From positions 1-64,000 of the forward strand of contig JAUYFI010000185.1 in assembly GCA_030691075.1 (NCBI GenBank): 64,000 nt of DNA, read 5' to 3'. Source of the DNA: Sulfurisoma sp. Lineage in GTDB: Bacteria; Pseudomonadota; Gammaproteobacteria; Burkholderiales; Rhodocyclaceae. Position numbers and translations under genes: made by a program. Below the pieces are notes generated by a model. The model did not search any database, was not told the origin of the DNA, and was given only the letters and a program-made list of their open reading frames with translations. The number at the start of each line of letters is the position of its first letter. The stretch's first letter is position 1. Shown in pieces: positions 9,069 through 17,033 of the stretch.

Positions 9069-10079
9069 ATGCGTTACCAAGCCTATCTTGAGCAGTGCAA
9101 TGCCGACAGCCTGACGATGATCGACGCCGCCGTGCCGCGCCCCGGTCCCGGTCAGGTGCTGGTGAAGATGCGCGCAGCGTCACTGAACTACCGCGATCTG
9201 TTCATCCTTCAGGGTTTGTATCCCGGCGTCGACTCCAAGGATCTGGTTCCGCTGTCCGACGGCGCAGGCGAAGTGGTCGAGACAGGTGCGGGCGTTGATC
9301 GCTTTGCCGCGGGCGACCACGTGATCGGCACCTTCTTCGAAACCTGGATCGCCGGTCGGCTGCAGCCTGACTACTTCGGCAAGACGCTGGGCGGCACCGC
9401 GCCCGGCGTGCTGACCGAATACCGCCTGTTCCCGCAGGAATCGCTGGTGGCCAAACCGGCTCACCTGAGCTTCGAGGAAGCGGCAACCCTGCCGTGCGCC
9501 GCCGTGACCGCGTGGAATGCGCTGTTCGAAGGTCCGGTCCCGCTGCGCGCTGGCGACCGCGTGCTGGTGCTCGGCACCGGTGGCGTGTCGATGTTCGCAC
9601 TGCAACTGGCGAAAGCAGCGGGCGCCGAGGTGATCGCCACGTCGTCGAGTGATGCCAAGCTCGAAAAGGCGAAGGCGCTCGGCGCGACCACGCTGATCAA
9701 CTACCGCAGCCATCCGGACTGGGATCAGGAAGTGCGCGCGGCCACCGGCGGCGTGGGCGTCGACCACGTGGTCGAAGTCGGCGGCCCGGGCACGTTGCAG
9801 CGCTCGATCGCTTCGCTCGGCCAGAACGGTCAGGCGCATCTAATCGGCGTGCTGACCGGCGGCGAGATCAATCCGCTGCCGCTGCTGTTCACCACCTCGA
9901 CGGTACGCGGCGTATTCGTCGGCTCGCGTGAAATGTTCGAGTCGATGAACCGCGTGATTTCACTGCACAAGATCCACCCTGTCATCGACCGCGTGTTCGG
10001 CTTCGACGAAGCACGCGCGGCGCTTGCACATCAGCAGAGCCAGGCCCACGTCGGCAAGGTTGTCGTGAGCATCGGCTGA
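9069..10079 (+). CDS. Zinc-independent MDR family oxidoreductase (quinone reductase-like)
   Basis: A 336-residue medium-chain dehydrogenase/reductase. The N-terminal GroES-like domain lacks the GHE zinc motif (it reads PLSDGAGEVVETG). The Rossmann fold carries VLVLGTGGVSMFALQLAKAAGAEVI at about 165-190 followed by GATTLINYR. The missing zinc ligands place it with the NADPH:quinone reductase-like class acting on quinones, enones or alcohols; the substrate is unknown. GGAGG nine bases before the ATG supports this start, and longer upstream readings cross the neighbouring gene. It stands alone, divergent from the TIGR03790 gene. Confidence 0.88.
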   Translation: MRYQAYLEQCNADSLTMIDAAVPRPGPGQVLVKMRAASLNYRDLFILQGLYPGVDSKDLVPLSDGAGEVVETGAGVDRFAAGDHVIGTFFETWIAGRLQPDYFGKTLGGTAPGVLTEYRLFPQESLVAKPAHLSFEEAATLPCAAVTAWNALFEGPVPLRAGDRVLVLGTGGVSMFALQLAKAAGAEVIATSSSDAKLEKAKALGATTLINYRSHPDWDQEVRAATGGVGVDHVVEVGGPGTLQRSIASLGQNGQAHLIGVLTGGEINPLPLLFTTSTVRGVFVGSREMFESMNRVISLHKIHPVIDRVFGFDEARAALAHQQSQAHVGKVVVSIG

Positions 10080-10115
10080 GCGGCGGCGGGAGCGGCCCGT
10101 GGGAGCGACGATCCA

Positions 10116-10168
10116 CGGCTGGCCCTGCATGGCCAGCCGGCTCTGCGGGCGGCGAGCAGTGCTCGCCG
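10116..10168. repeat. Two adjacent hairpins between convergent genes
   Basis: The first hairpin has a 9-bp stem (arms CGGCTGGCC and GGCCAGCCG, loop CTGCAT, 10116-10139). The second has an 8-bp stem (arms CGGCGAGC and GCTCGCCG, loop AGT, 10150-10168). They lie between the 3' ends of the MDR gene and ypfJ. No T-tract follows, so they may be REP-like palindromes or factor-dependent terminators. Confidence 0.55.
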
Positions 10169-10246
10169 AAATCCCCGCTCCGCCCCCGTCGCGATCAGTG
10201 CGGTGACCATCGCGCCGCACCCCAGCGGCCGCGTCCACCGGGGCGG

Positions 10247-11128
10247 CTACAGCGCCCGCGCGCCGAAGCTGTCGCAGGCCTTCATTTCGCCGCTGTCGAG
10301 GCCGCGCTTGAACCAGCGCACGCGCTGTTCGGCGCTGCCGTGGGTGAAACTTTCCGGCACCACATAGCCCTGCGCCTGTTTTTGCAGCGTGTCGTCGCCG
10401 ATGGCGGAGGCGGCGCGCAGCGCCTCTTCGATATCACCCTGCTCGAGAATGCCGCGCGAGCGGTCGGCGTGGTGCGCCCAGATGCCGGCGAAGCAGTCGG
10501 CCTGCAGTTCCATGCGCACCTGCAGCTGATTGGCTTCGCGCTCGCTGACCCGCTGCTTCGTGACCTGCACCTTCTCCGCAATGCCCAGCTGGTGCTGCAC
10601 GTGATGGCCGATTTCGTGCGCAATCACGTAGGCCTGCGCAAAATCGCCTGGCGCGGCGAAGCGCGCCTGCAGATCGCGGTAGAAGTCGAGGTCAAGATAG
10701 ACACGCTCATCGCCCGGGCAGTAGAACGGCCCCATCGCCGCCTGCCCGGTGCCGCAGGCGGTCTGCGTGCCGCCGGTGTAGAGCACCAGTTTCGGTTCGC
10801 GGTACTGCTTGCCGCCGGCGCGGAACAGTTCGTTCCACGTGTCTTCCGTGTCAGCCAGCACCTGTGCGGTGAAACGCGCCAGTGCATCGTCTTCGGCCCG
10901 ACCGGTGGACTGCACCCCGGGTGACACCGGCGCCTGCTGCGAAGTCTGCGGCACGCCGGCACCCATATTGAGCACCACTGACGGATCGACGCCGAAATAC
11001 ATCGCCACCAGCGCCAGCACGATGGTGCCGATACCGATCTTGCGCCCGCCGCCCCCCATCATGCCGCCGCCACGTGCGCCCCGGCGGTCCTCGATGTTGT
11101 CGCTTTCCCGCCCGTCGCCCAGTCGCAT
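10247..11128 (-). CDS. ypfJ: YpfJ-type neutral zinc metallopeptidase
   Basis: A 293-residue protein of the putative neutral zinc metallopeptidase family (PF04228). It has a Gly-rich N-terminus, one membrane helix (about residues 30-46), then a periplasmic domain with the zinc site HEIGHH (His171, Glu172, His175) and MELQADCFAGIW, whose Glu-Asp block supplies the third ligand. QAAMGPFYCPGDERVYLDLDFY is also characteristic. The substrate is unknown. GGAG lies six bases before the ATG. It begins 44 bases after the histidine kinase stop on the same strand and may be transcribed with the two-component pair. Confidence 0.9.
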   Translation of the reverse strand: MRLGDGRESDNIEDRRGARGGGMMGGGGRKIGIGTIVLALVAMYFGVDPSVVLNMGAGVPQTSQQAPVSPGVQSTGRAEDDALARFTAQVLADTEDTWNELFRAGGKQYREPKLVLYTGGTQTACGTGQAAMGPFYCPGDERVYLDLDFYRDLQARFAAPGDFAQAYVIAHEIGHHVQHQLGIAEKVQVTKQRVSEREANQLQVRMELQADCFAGIWAHHADRSRGILEQGDIEEALRAASAIGDDTLQKQAQGYVVPESFTHGSAEQRVRWFKRGLDSGEMKACDSFGARAL

Positions 11129-11172
11129 GTCAATCTCCGATGAATGCGCGGATCATGGCAGAACTTCGAGGA

Positions 11173-14064
11173 TCAGGTGGTCGCCGTGTCCATCACCGGC
11201 AGCCACAGTGTCACCGTCGTGCCGAGCCCCGGCGCGCTTTCGATTTCGATCTCGCCGCCATGCAGATCCATGATTTCCTTCACCAGCGACATGCCCAGAC
11301 CGGTGCCCGGAATGTTGCCCGACGGGTCGGCGCGGTAGAAACGCTCGAAGATGCGCGCCTGCTGGTCCGGCGTCATGCCGATGCCGCGGTCGATCACGCA
11401 CATGCCGGCCATCAGGCGCGAATTGCGCAGGGCTTCGCACACCGTCACCACCACCTCGCCGCCGCCCGGTGAATACTTGAAGGCGTTGGTGATGACGTTG
11501 CCGAGCGCGCGCACCATCTTCGAGTGATCGACCCGGATGCGCGGCACCGCCGGCGGCATGTCCAGCCGCACGGTATGGCTGTCGTCCGGCATGGTCAGCG
11601 CTTCCAGCGTGGCGCTGATGACACCCTTCGCCGACAGATCTTCGAACCGGAAATCCTGCCCTGCCCGTGCCTCGATGCGCGCCAGGTCGAGCAGATCGTT
11701 GATCAGATTGACCAGCACGCGCGACTGGCGATGAATGATGGTGTGCATGCGCCGACGCGCCTGCTCGTCGTACTCGCGGTTGATCAGCAGTTCGGCAAAG
11801 CCGAGGATCGACGCCAGCGGCGTACGCAGTTCGTGTGCCGCGGTGCTAAGGAACTCGCTCTTCATGCGGTCGACCTCGAACTGCTGCGTGATGTCGCGGA
11901 AGTACAACACCGTCTCGGAGCGGCCCTCGGGCGCCACGCGAGCACTGCGCTCGAGCACCCGCGGTTCGGGCAGCCGGAGCCACAGGCGCTGCGGTTCGGC
12001 GGTCGATTCATCAAGTACCAGTCCCGGCCACGGCTTGTCCGGGTCGGCCAGCCGGGCCAGCCGGCTGTCGAATGCGGCGGCGCTGAGACCGATCAGTTCG
12101 GACTGCGCCAGTTCGGTCATGCGCAGGAACGCCGGATTCACATTGGTCAGCGTGCCGGCCACGTCGAAGGTGACGAAACCGTCCGGCGACAACGAAAACA
12201 CGGTGTGCAGCCGGTTGGTGCGGCGGATCAGCTTGCGTTCGAACTCGATGCGCTCGGTCACGTCGCCGAACACGTCGACGTAATGCGTGACCCGGCCTTC
12301 GTTATCGCGCACCGGAGACGACGACAGCGCCACCCAGATCGACCGGCCGTCGGCGCGCCTGACGTCGACCGTGGTGCTGAACGGCTTCTGGTGAGCGATC
12401 GCCCAGCGCATTTCATCCAGCACGTGCTCCGGGTTCTGTTCTCCCGACGCCAGGGTGAAGGTGCGGCCGATCACTTCGTCGGCCACACGGGCGGTCAGTC
12501 GTTCGAACGCCGCATTCACATACACCACCGGGTAACCGCCGCGCTGAACGTCGCGGATGATCACCGCCTCGCTCGACGATTCGAGCGCGCGGTCGTGCAG
12601 ACGCATGCGCGTCTGCGCCTCCACCTGTTCGGTGATATCGCGCATCAGCAGCGAATACACCGGTCGCCCGTGCAGGTTGAAGCGGCTGGCCGACACGGTG
12701 ACCGGAAAACGTCGCGAGCGTCGTACGCCCTGCACGTCCTGCCGGAAGCGCCAGCGCAGCCCGATCGAGTGCGGGTCCGCCTGGCCGGCAAACCATGCGG
12801 CATCGAACATCGGCAGCAGGCGCGCCAGCGGCAGCCCGATCACTGCATCGATGCCGATCTCGAACATTTCGGCGGCCGAACGATTGACGGTCAGCACCAT
12901 GCCGGATTCGTCGGTGGTGACGATGCCGTCGGCAGCGGTATCGAGCAATGTCACCAGACGGGATTCGCTGAGGGTCAGCGCCTGCGTCATCGCGTGCGCG
13001 CTGCGATTGGCACGCGCCGTCGTCGCCAGCAGGCGCAGCAGGTAAAAGAGCAGCGCGCTCAGGCCGGCACCCATCAGCGGAACCAGCCAGAGCACGAGGT
13101 GGTCGGCGCTGAAATCAGCCGGTGCGCGCAGGCGCACCGTCCACGCATGCCCCGCCAGCTCGATCTCGCGCACCGCTTCGAGCGACGAAACCGGCTTGTC
13201 GTTGGCGCTGCTGTACAGCAGCGTGGCGGGCGATACGCCCCGTCCGTCGTGGATCATCACGACCACCTTGTCGGCGAAGCCGAGCAGGATGTCGCCAAAC
13301 AGATCGTGCGCACGGAATGGACTGTAGATAAAGCCAAGAAGTGCGCGGCCGCGTTCGGCCGGCGTGTCGGCCTGCTCGTCGCGCGCGTACAGCGGGTAGT
13401 ACAGCAGGAAGCCCGGCTGTATCGACCCCTTTCCCTCCTGCACCAGCGTCACCCGCCCGGACAGCGCCACGTTGCCGGTATCGCGCGCGCGCCGCATCGC
13501 GGTGGCCCGCACCGGCTCGGAATACATGTCGTAGCCGATGGCCTTGAAGTTGCGCGCATCCAGCGGCTCGAGAAACACGACGCTGTGGTACTCGTCGCGC
13601 TCGTGCTTCGGCCAGACCGCATAGGCCGGCATGTCATTGAGCCGGATCGTCTCTTCATGAGCAGCCAGTTGTGCCGCCGGAACGCGCAGCGACAACCCCA
13701 CTCCGAGCACGCCGGGAAAGTTGCGCTCCAGCCCCAGTTGATTTACGTAGTTGTACCAGTCCGCGCGCGTCACCTCGTCGCTGGCCTGGATCAGGCCGGC
13801 CGCCGCCCGCAGGATGTTCTCGTGCGCCTCCATGCGCAGGCTGATCTGGGCGACCACCTTGTCGACCTCGTTGTCGAAGCGCTCGGCCGTGGCCTGGGCC
13901 AGCCTGTCCCACAGCAGAAAGGTGATCACCAGCGTGACCAGCATGCCGAGCGCCAGCGCCGGCCAGGCGAGCAGCGACGGATCGCGCAGCGCGCGCGCCA
14001 AGGGCGGCACGGCGTTGCCGGATGCGCCGGACGTTTCGGCAGACACCCGGTCGTACAGGTTCAT
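11173..14064 (-). CDS. CHASE and multi-PAS sensor histidine kinase
   Basis: A 963-residue membrane sensor. A first helix (about 33-55) and a second (about 325-345) enclose an extracytoplasmic CHASE domain containing the typical FPGVLGVG and IGYDMYSEPVRATAM motifs. Three PAS modules follow (about 360-480, 480-600, 605-715). The HisKA phosphoacceptor is His744 in TAAHELRTP. The ATP-binding domain has the N box NVITNAFKYSPGGG, G1 DRGIGM and G2 GTGLGMSLVKEI. CHASE domains bind small extracellular ligands, here unknown. Its ATG overlaps the stop of the receiver gene by four bases, so kinase and receiver are translationally coupled. It has no receiver domain of its own. Confidence 0.93.
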   Translation of the reverse strand: MNLYDRVSAETSGASGNAVPPLARALRDPSLLAWPALALGMLVTLVITFLLWDRLAQATAERFDNEVDKVVAQISLRMEAHENILRAAAGLIQASDEVTRADWYNYVNQLGLERNFPGVLGVGLSLRVPAAQLAAHEETIRLNDMPAYAVWPKHERDEYHSVVFLEPLDARNFKAIGYDMYSEPVRATAMRRARDTGNVALSGRVTLVQEGKGSIQPGFLLYYPLYARDEQADTPAERGRALLGFIYSPFRAHDLFGDILLGFADKVVVMIHDGRGVSPATLLYSSANDKPVSSLEAVREIELAGHAWTVRLRAPADFSADHLVLWLVPLMGAGLSALLFYLLRLLATTARANRSAHAMTQALTLSESRLVTLLDTAADGIVTTDESGMVLTVNRSAAEMFEIGIDAVIGLPLARLLPMFDAAWFAGQADPHSIGLRWRFRQDVQGVRRSRRFPVTVSASRFNLHGRPVYSLLMRDITEQVEAQTRMRLHDRALESSSEAVIIRDVQRGGYPVVYVNAAFERLTARVADEVIGRTFTLASGEQNPEHVLDEMRWAIAHQKPFSTTVDVRRADGRSIWVALSSSPVRDNEGRVTHYVDVFGDVTERIEFERKLIRRTNRLHTVFSLSPDGFVTFDVAGTLTNVNPAFLRMTELAQSELIGLSAAAFDSRLARLADPDKPWPGLVLDESTAEPQRLWLRLPEPRVLERSARVAPEGRSETVLYFRDITQQFEVDRMKSEFLSTAAHELRTPLASILGFAELLINREYDEQARRRMHTIIHRQSRVLVNLINDLLDLARIEARAGQDFRFEDLSAKGVISATLEALTMPDDSHTVRLDMPPAVPRIRVDHSKMVRALGNVITNAFKYSPGGGEVVVTVCEALRNSRLMAGMCVIDRGIGMTPDQQARIFERFYRADPSGNIPGTGLGMSLVKEIMDLHGGEIEIESAPGLGTTVTLWLPVMDTATT

Positions 14065-14444
14065 TTCGCGTCAGGCGGATTCAACAACCCGGCGATGCGG
14101 TCCAGCAGTTCCATCGGGCTGAAGGGCTTGGTCAGGTAGGCATTTGCACCGGCTTCGAAGCCGATCTCGATGTCGCGCTGCTGGCTGCGTGCGGTGAGCA
14201 GGATGACTGGAATTGCGTGCAACGCCGCATGCTGGCGCACTCTGCGGCACAACTCGAGACCGTCCATCGAGCCCGGCATCATCACGTCGAGCAGGATCAG
14301 GTCGGGTGGGCATTGCTGCAACAGCGTCCAGCCGGCATCCGCATCCGGCGCCTCGGCCAGCTCGAAATCACCGAACTCGAGGGTCATGCGTATCAACTGG
14401 CGAATCTCGGGCTGGTCTTCCACCAGCATGATCCGGGCGCGCAT
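14061..14444 (-). CDS. Single-domain response regulator (receiver only)
   Basis: A 127-residue stand-alone CheY-like receiver. The acidic pocket is Glu9/Asp10, the phosphorylated Asp is Asp53 (LLDVMMPG), the conserved Thr is in ILLTAR (Thr84), and Lys106 is in TKPF. There is no DNA-binding or other output domain, so it must act through protein partners or as part of a relay. It precedes and overlaps the histidine kinase gene by four bases, making that kinase its likely partner. Confidence 0.93.
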   Translation of the reverse strand: MRARIMLVEDQPEIRQLIRMTLEFGDFELAEAPDADAGWTLLQQCPPDLILLDVMMPGSMDGLELCRRVRQHAALHAIPVILLTARSQQRDIEIGFEAGANAYLTKPFSPMELLDRIAGLLNPPDAK

Positions 14445-14530
14445 GTCAGCGTACCCCGCCGACGCGCGAACGGCCGGTTGCCACCCGCGGCCGGGCGGGG
14501 CTGAAGTGTCGGAAATTCATGGGTCCGGAA

Positions 14531-14574
14531 GTGTCGTTACGCCAGAAATGGGAGGCAGTAAAGTTTAACGACAC
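14531..14574. repeat. Spaced inverted repeat upstream of the receiver gene
   Basis: The arms GTGTCGTTA (14531-14539) and TAACGACAC (14566-14574) are perfect inverted copies separated by 26 bases, and both are bordered by CCGG. A further GAAGTGTCGG occurs about 25 bases to the left. The block lies between the receiver gene start and the pccA end. It could be a regulator binding site or the remains of an inserted element; the sequence does not decide. Confidence 0.45.
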
Positions 14575-14589
14575 CCGGAGCCGCGGACT

Positions 14590-14629
14590 TGAGCCATGGC
14601 TGCGGCACTGCTGCCGCAGCCATGGCTCA
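14590..14629 (-). terminator. Long perfect hairpin over the pccA stop codon
   Basis: An 18-bp perfect stem (arm TGAGCCATGGCTGCGGCA and its complement) closes a 4-base loop. The stop codon of the pccA gene lies in the right arm (14627-14629). On the minus strand no T-rich tract follows, so this is a strong terminator-like or 3'-end-stabilising structure rather than a textbook intrinsic terminator. Its position at the end of the propionyl-CoA operon supports an end-of-transcript role. Confidence 0.6.
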
Positions 14630-16618
14630 GTCGGCTGCGAATTCCAGAATGATCTGGTCCACCGTCAGGCTTTCGCCCTGCTGCGCCGATACCTTGCCGA
14701 TCACGCCGTCGCGTTCGGCGCGCAGGATGTTTTCCATCTTCATCGCCTCGATCACCGCCAGCCGTTCGCCGGCCTTGACCGCCTGGCCCGGCTTCACCGC
14801 GACTTCGCGCAGCAGGCCCGGCATCGGCGACAGCAGGAAGCGCGACAGATCGGGGGCGGCCTTGACCGGCATGCGCTGGAGCAATTCGGCGGCGCGCTCG
14901 CTCATCACTTCGGCGTCAACGCGCGCGCCGCGGTGCTGCAGCCGGTAGCGCAGGCCGACGCGCTCGACCTGCAGCGTGAACGGGCGGCCATCGATCTCGC
15001 CGCGATACACCGGTTCGGACACGCGCCAGTCGCTCACCATTCGGTGGCGCACGCCGTCGATCAGCACCGCGTGGTGGTCGCCGTCGTTTTCGATATGCAC
15101 CCGGTGTTCAACGCCGCGCAGGCGCACCACCGCATCCGGGCTGATGCGGAATTCGTGTCCGGGCAACTGTCCGACGATGCGCGACGCGCGTTCGATGTAG
15201 CGCTGGTGCACCGTGGCAGCCACCGCCACCAGCAACGCCTCGTCCTCGTACGCGGCGGTCGCCGGATCGTAACCGTGTGGATACTCTTCGGCGATGAAGG
15301 CGGTCGTGAAGTCGCCGGAGGCGAAGCGCGGGTGACCGAGCACCGCCGACACGAAGGCGATGTTGTGGTTCGGGCCGCGGATGCAGAACGCGTCGAGCGC
15401 GTCGCGCAGCTGCGCGATCGCTTCGGCACGGGTGGCGCCGTAGCAGATCTGCTTGGCGATCATCGAATCGTAATGCATCGACACTTCGCCGCCTTCGAAC
15501 ACGCCGGTGTCGACGCGCACGCGGTCGCTGGCGACCGGCGGACGGTAGCGGATCAGCCGACCGACCGACGGCAGAAAACCGCGCGCCGGGTCTTCGGCGC
15601 AGATGCGCGCTTCCATCGCCCAGCCTTCGAGCTTCACGTCGGCCTGTGTGAAAGCGAGCTTTTCGCCCGCCGCCACGCGGATCATCTGTTCGACCAGATC
15701 CAGGCCGGTGATCAGTTCGGTCACCGGGTGCTCGACCTGGAGCCGGGTGTTCATTTCGAGGAAGTAGAACGACTTGTCGCGCCCGACCACGAACTCGACC
15801 GTACCGGCAGACTGGTACTGCACCGCCTTGGCCAGCCGCACCGCCTGTTCGCCCATCGCGCGCCGGGTGTCCGGATCGATGAACGGCGACGGCGCCTCTT
15901 CGATCACCTTCTGATGACGACGCTGGATCGAACACTCGCGCTCGTTCAGATACACCACGTTGCCGTGGCCATCGCCCAGCACCTGGATTTCGATGTGGCG
16001 CGGCTCTTCGACGAATTTCTCGATGAACACGCGATCGTCGTTGAAGGCATTCTTCGCCTCATTGACGCAGGAGGCGAAACCTTCATGCGCCTCGGCATCG
16101 TTGAACGCCACCCGCAAACCCTTGCCGCCACCGCCGGCACTGGCCTTGATCATGACCGGATAGCCGATGCCGCGCGCGATCTCGACCGCGCGCTCCGGGC
16201 TTTCGATCGGGTCATTCCAGCCCGGAATGGTGGTCACGCCGGCCTCTTTCGCCAGCTTCTTCGACGCGATCTTGTCGCCCATGGCGCCGATGGCGTGCGC
16301 CTTCGGTCCGATGAACACAATGCCCTCGCGTTCCAGCGCAGCACAGAAGGCTTCGTTCTCCGACAGGAAACCGTAGCCCGGGTGCACCGCCTCGGCGCCG
16401 GTCGCCTTGCAGGCGGCGATGATCTTGTCGATCACCAGATAGGACTCGCGCGCCGCCGCCGGACCAATGCACACGGCTTCGTCGGCCAGCTCCACATGCA
16501 GCGCGGCGCGGTCGGCTTCGGAATACACGGCCACCGTGGCGATACCCATGCGGCGTGCCGTGCGGATGACGCGGCACGCAATCTCGCCGCGATTTGCGAT
16601 CAGTATCTTTTTAAACAC
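14627..16618 (-). CDS. pccA: Propionyl-CoA carboxylase alpha subunit (biotin carboxylase and biotin carrier)
   Basis: A 663-residue protein. The biotin carboxylase N-domain starts FKKILIANRGEIACRVIRTARRMGI. The ATP-grasp domain contains SAGGGGKGLR and EMNTRLQVEHPVTE. A biotin carboxylase C-domain and an intermediate region of about 130 residues follow, then a C-terminal biotinyl domain with EAMKMEN, where Lys carries biotin. It carboxylates biotin with ATP and bicarbonate for the beta subunit. The start is GTG at 16618 with AGGAG eight bases upstream. Neighbouring pccB, meaB and mutase genes point to propionyl-CoA rather than another acyl-CoA. The region before the start carries a tandem duplication that repeats this translation start. 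Confidence 0.92.
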   Translation of the reverse strand: MFKKILIANRGEIACRVIRTARRMGIATVAVYSEADRAALHVELADEAVCIGPAAARESYLVIDKIIAACKATGAEAVHPGYGFLSENEAFCAALEREGIVFIGPKAHAIGAMGDKIASKKLAKEAGVTTIPGWNDPIESPERAVEIARGIGYPVMIKASAGGGGKGLRVAFNDAEAHEGFASCVNEAKNAFNDDRVFIEKFVEEPRHIEIQVLGDGHGNVVYLNERECSIQRRHQKVIEEAPSPFIDPDTRRAMGEQAVRLAKAVQYQSAGTVEFVVGRDKSFYFLEMNTRLQVEHPVTELITGLDLVEQMIRVAAGEKLAFTQADVKLEGWAMEARICAEDPARGFLPSVGRLIRYRPPVASDRVRVDTGVFEGGEVSMHYDSMIAKQICYGATRAEAIAQLRDALDAFCIRGPNHNIAFVSAVLGHPRFASGDFTTAFIAEEYPHGYDPATAAYEDEALLVAVAATVHQRYIERASRIVGQLPGHEFRISPDAVVRLRGVEHRVHIENDGDHHAVLIDGVRHRMVSDWRVSEPVYRGEIDGRPFTLQVERVGLRYRLQHRGARVDAEVMSERAAELLQRMPVKAAPDLSRFLLSPMPGLLREVAVKPGQAVKAGERLAVIEAMKMENILRAERDGVIGKVSAQQGESLTVDQIILEFAAD

Positions 16619-16685
16619 GGAAGGTCTCCTACGATCAGTATGTTCTTGAACATGTCATGGAACTGGACGGCAAAAGAGCTCGCTG

Positions 16686-16798
16686 CCCTCACCCGGCGCT
16701 GCGCGCCACCCTCTCCCGCTGAGGCAGGCGAGGGAACACCGCCGAGCGCCGACTACTCCCCTCTCCCGCATCAGCGGGAGAGGAGCAGGGGGTGAGGG
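16686..16798. repeat. CCCTCACCC-type palindromic element, copy 1
   Basis: A 113-bp element bounded by the inverted ends CCCTCACCC and GGGTGAGGG. An internal hairpin (CCTCTCCCGC against GCGGGAGAGG) lies near the right end. It differs from copy 2 at about one position, while the flanking pccA-leader copies differ more. I recognise this as a class of interspersed repeat common in GC-rich proteobacteria; mobility is inferred. Confidence 0.8.
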
Positions 16799-16913
16799 CG
16801 CGCGCTGCGAGTCGTCACGGTTTGCGATCAGTATCTTGTTGAACAAGCCAGGTCTCCTGCAATCAGTATGTTCTCGAACATGTCATGGAACTGCGCCGCA
16901 AACGAGCCCGCTG

Positions 16914-17026
16914 CCCTCACCCGGCGCTGCGCGCCACCCTCTCCCGCTGAGGCAGGCGAGGGAACACCGCCGAGCGCCGACTACTCCCCTCTCCCGCATC
17001 AGCGGGAGAGGGGCAGGGGGTGAGGG
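16914..17026. repeat. CCCTCACCC-type palindromic element, copy 2
   Basis: Second copy of the 113-bp palindromic element, with the same inverted ends and internal hairpin, seven bases from the pccB stop. Its distance from copy 1 equals the 228-bp duplication period. Confidence 0.8.
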
Positions 17027-17033
17027 CGCGCGA

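Larger units (their letters stand above)
16590..17031. repeat. 228-bp tandem duplication carrying copies of the pccA start
   Basis: Two units (about 16590-16803 and 16818-17031) align with an exact period of 228 bases. Each holds a copy of the pccA leader and first codons plus one 113-bp palindromic element. On the minus strand four start-like sites appear: GTG 16618 (real), ATG 16653, TTG 16846 and ATG 16881. All begin Met/Val/Leu-Phe-x-x-Ile-Leu-Ile. The copies after the real start run into unrelated frames, so they are decoys or relics. This fills the gap between pccB and pccA. Confidence 0.85.

Noticed and set aside
11524..14139. A very long plus-strand reading frame opposite the histidine kinase gene
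   Set aside because: It mirrors the codon pattern of the kinase, is rich in His, Arg and Gln, has no recognisable domain, and is typical of antisense frames in GC-rich genes. The same applies to the long frames opposite pccA, the mutase and polA.
16655..16846. A short minus-strand gene beginning MFNKILIANRD
   Set aside because: It is the duplicated start of pccA running into the palindromic element, not an independent gene.
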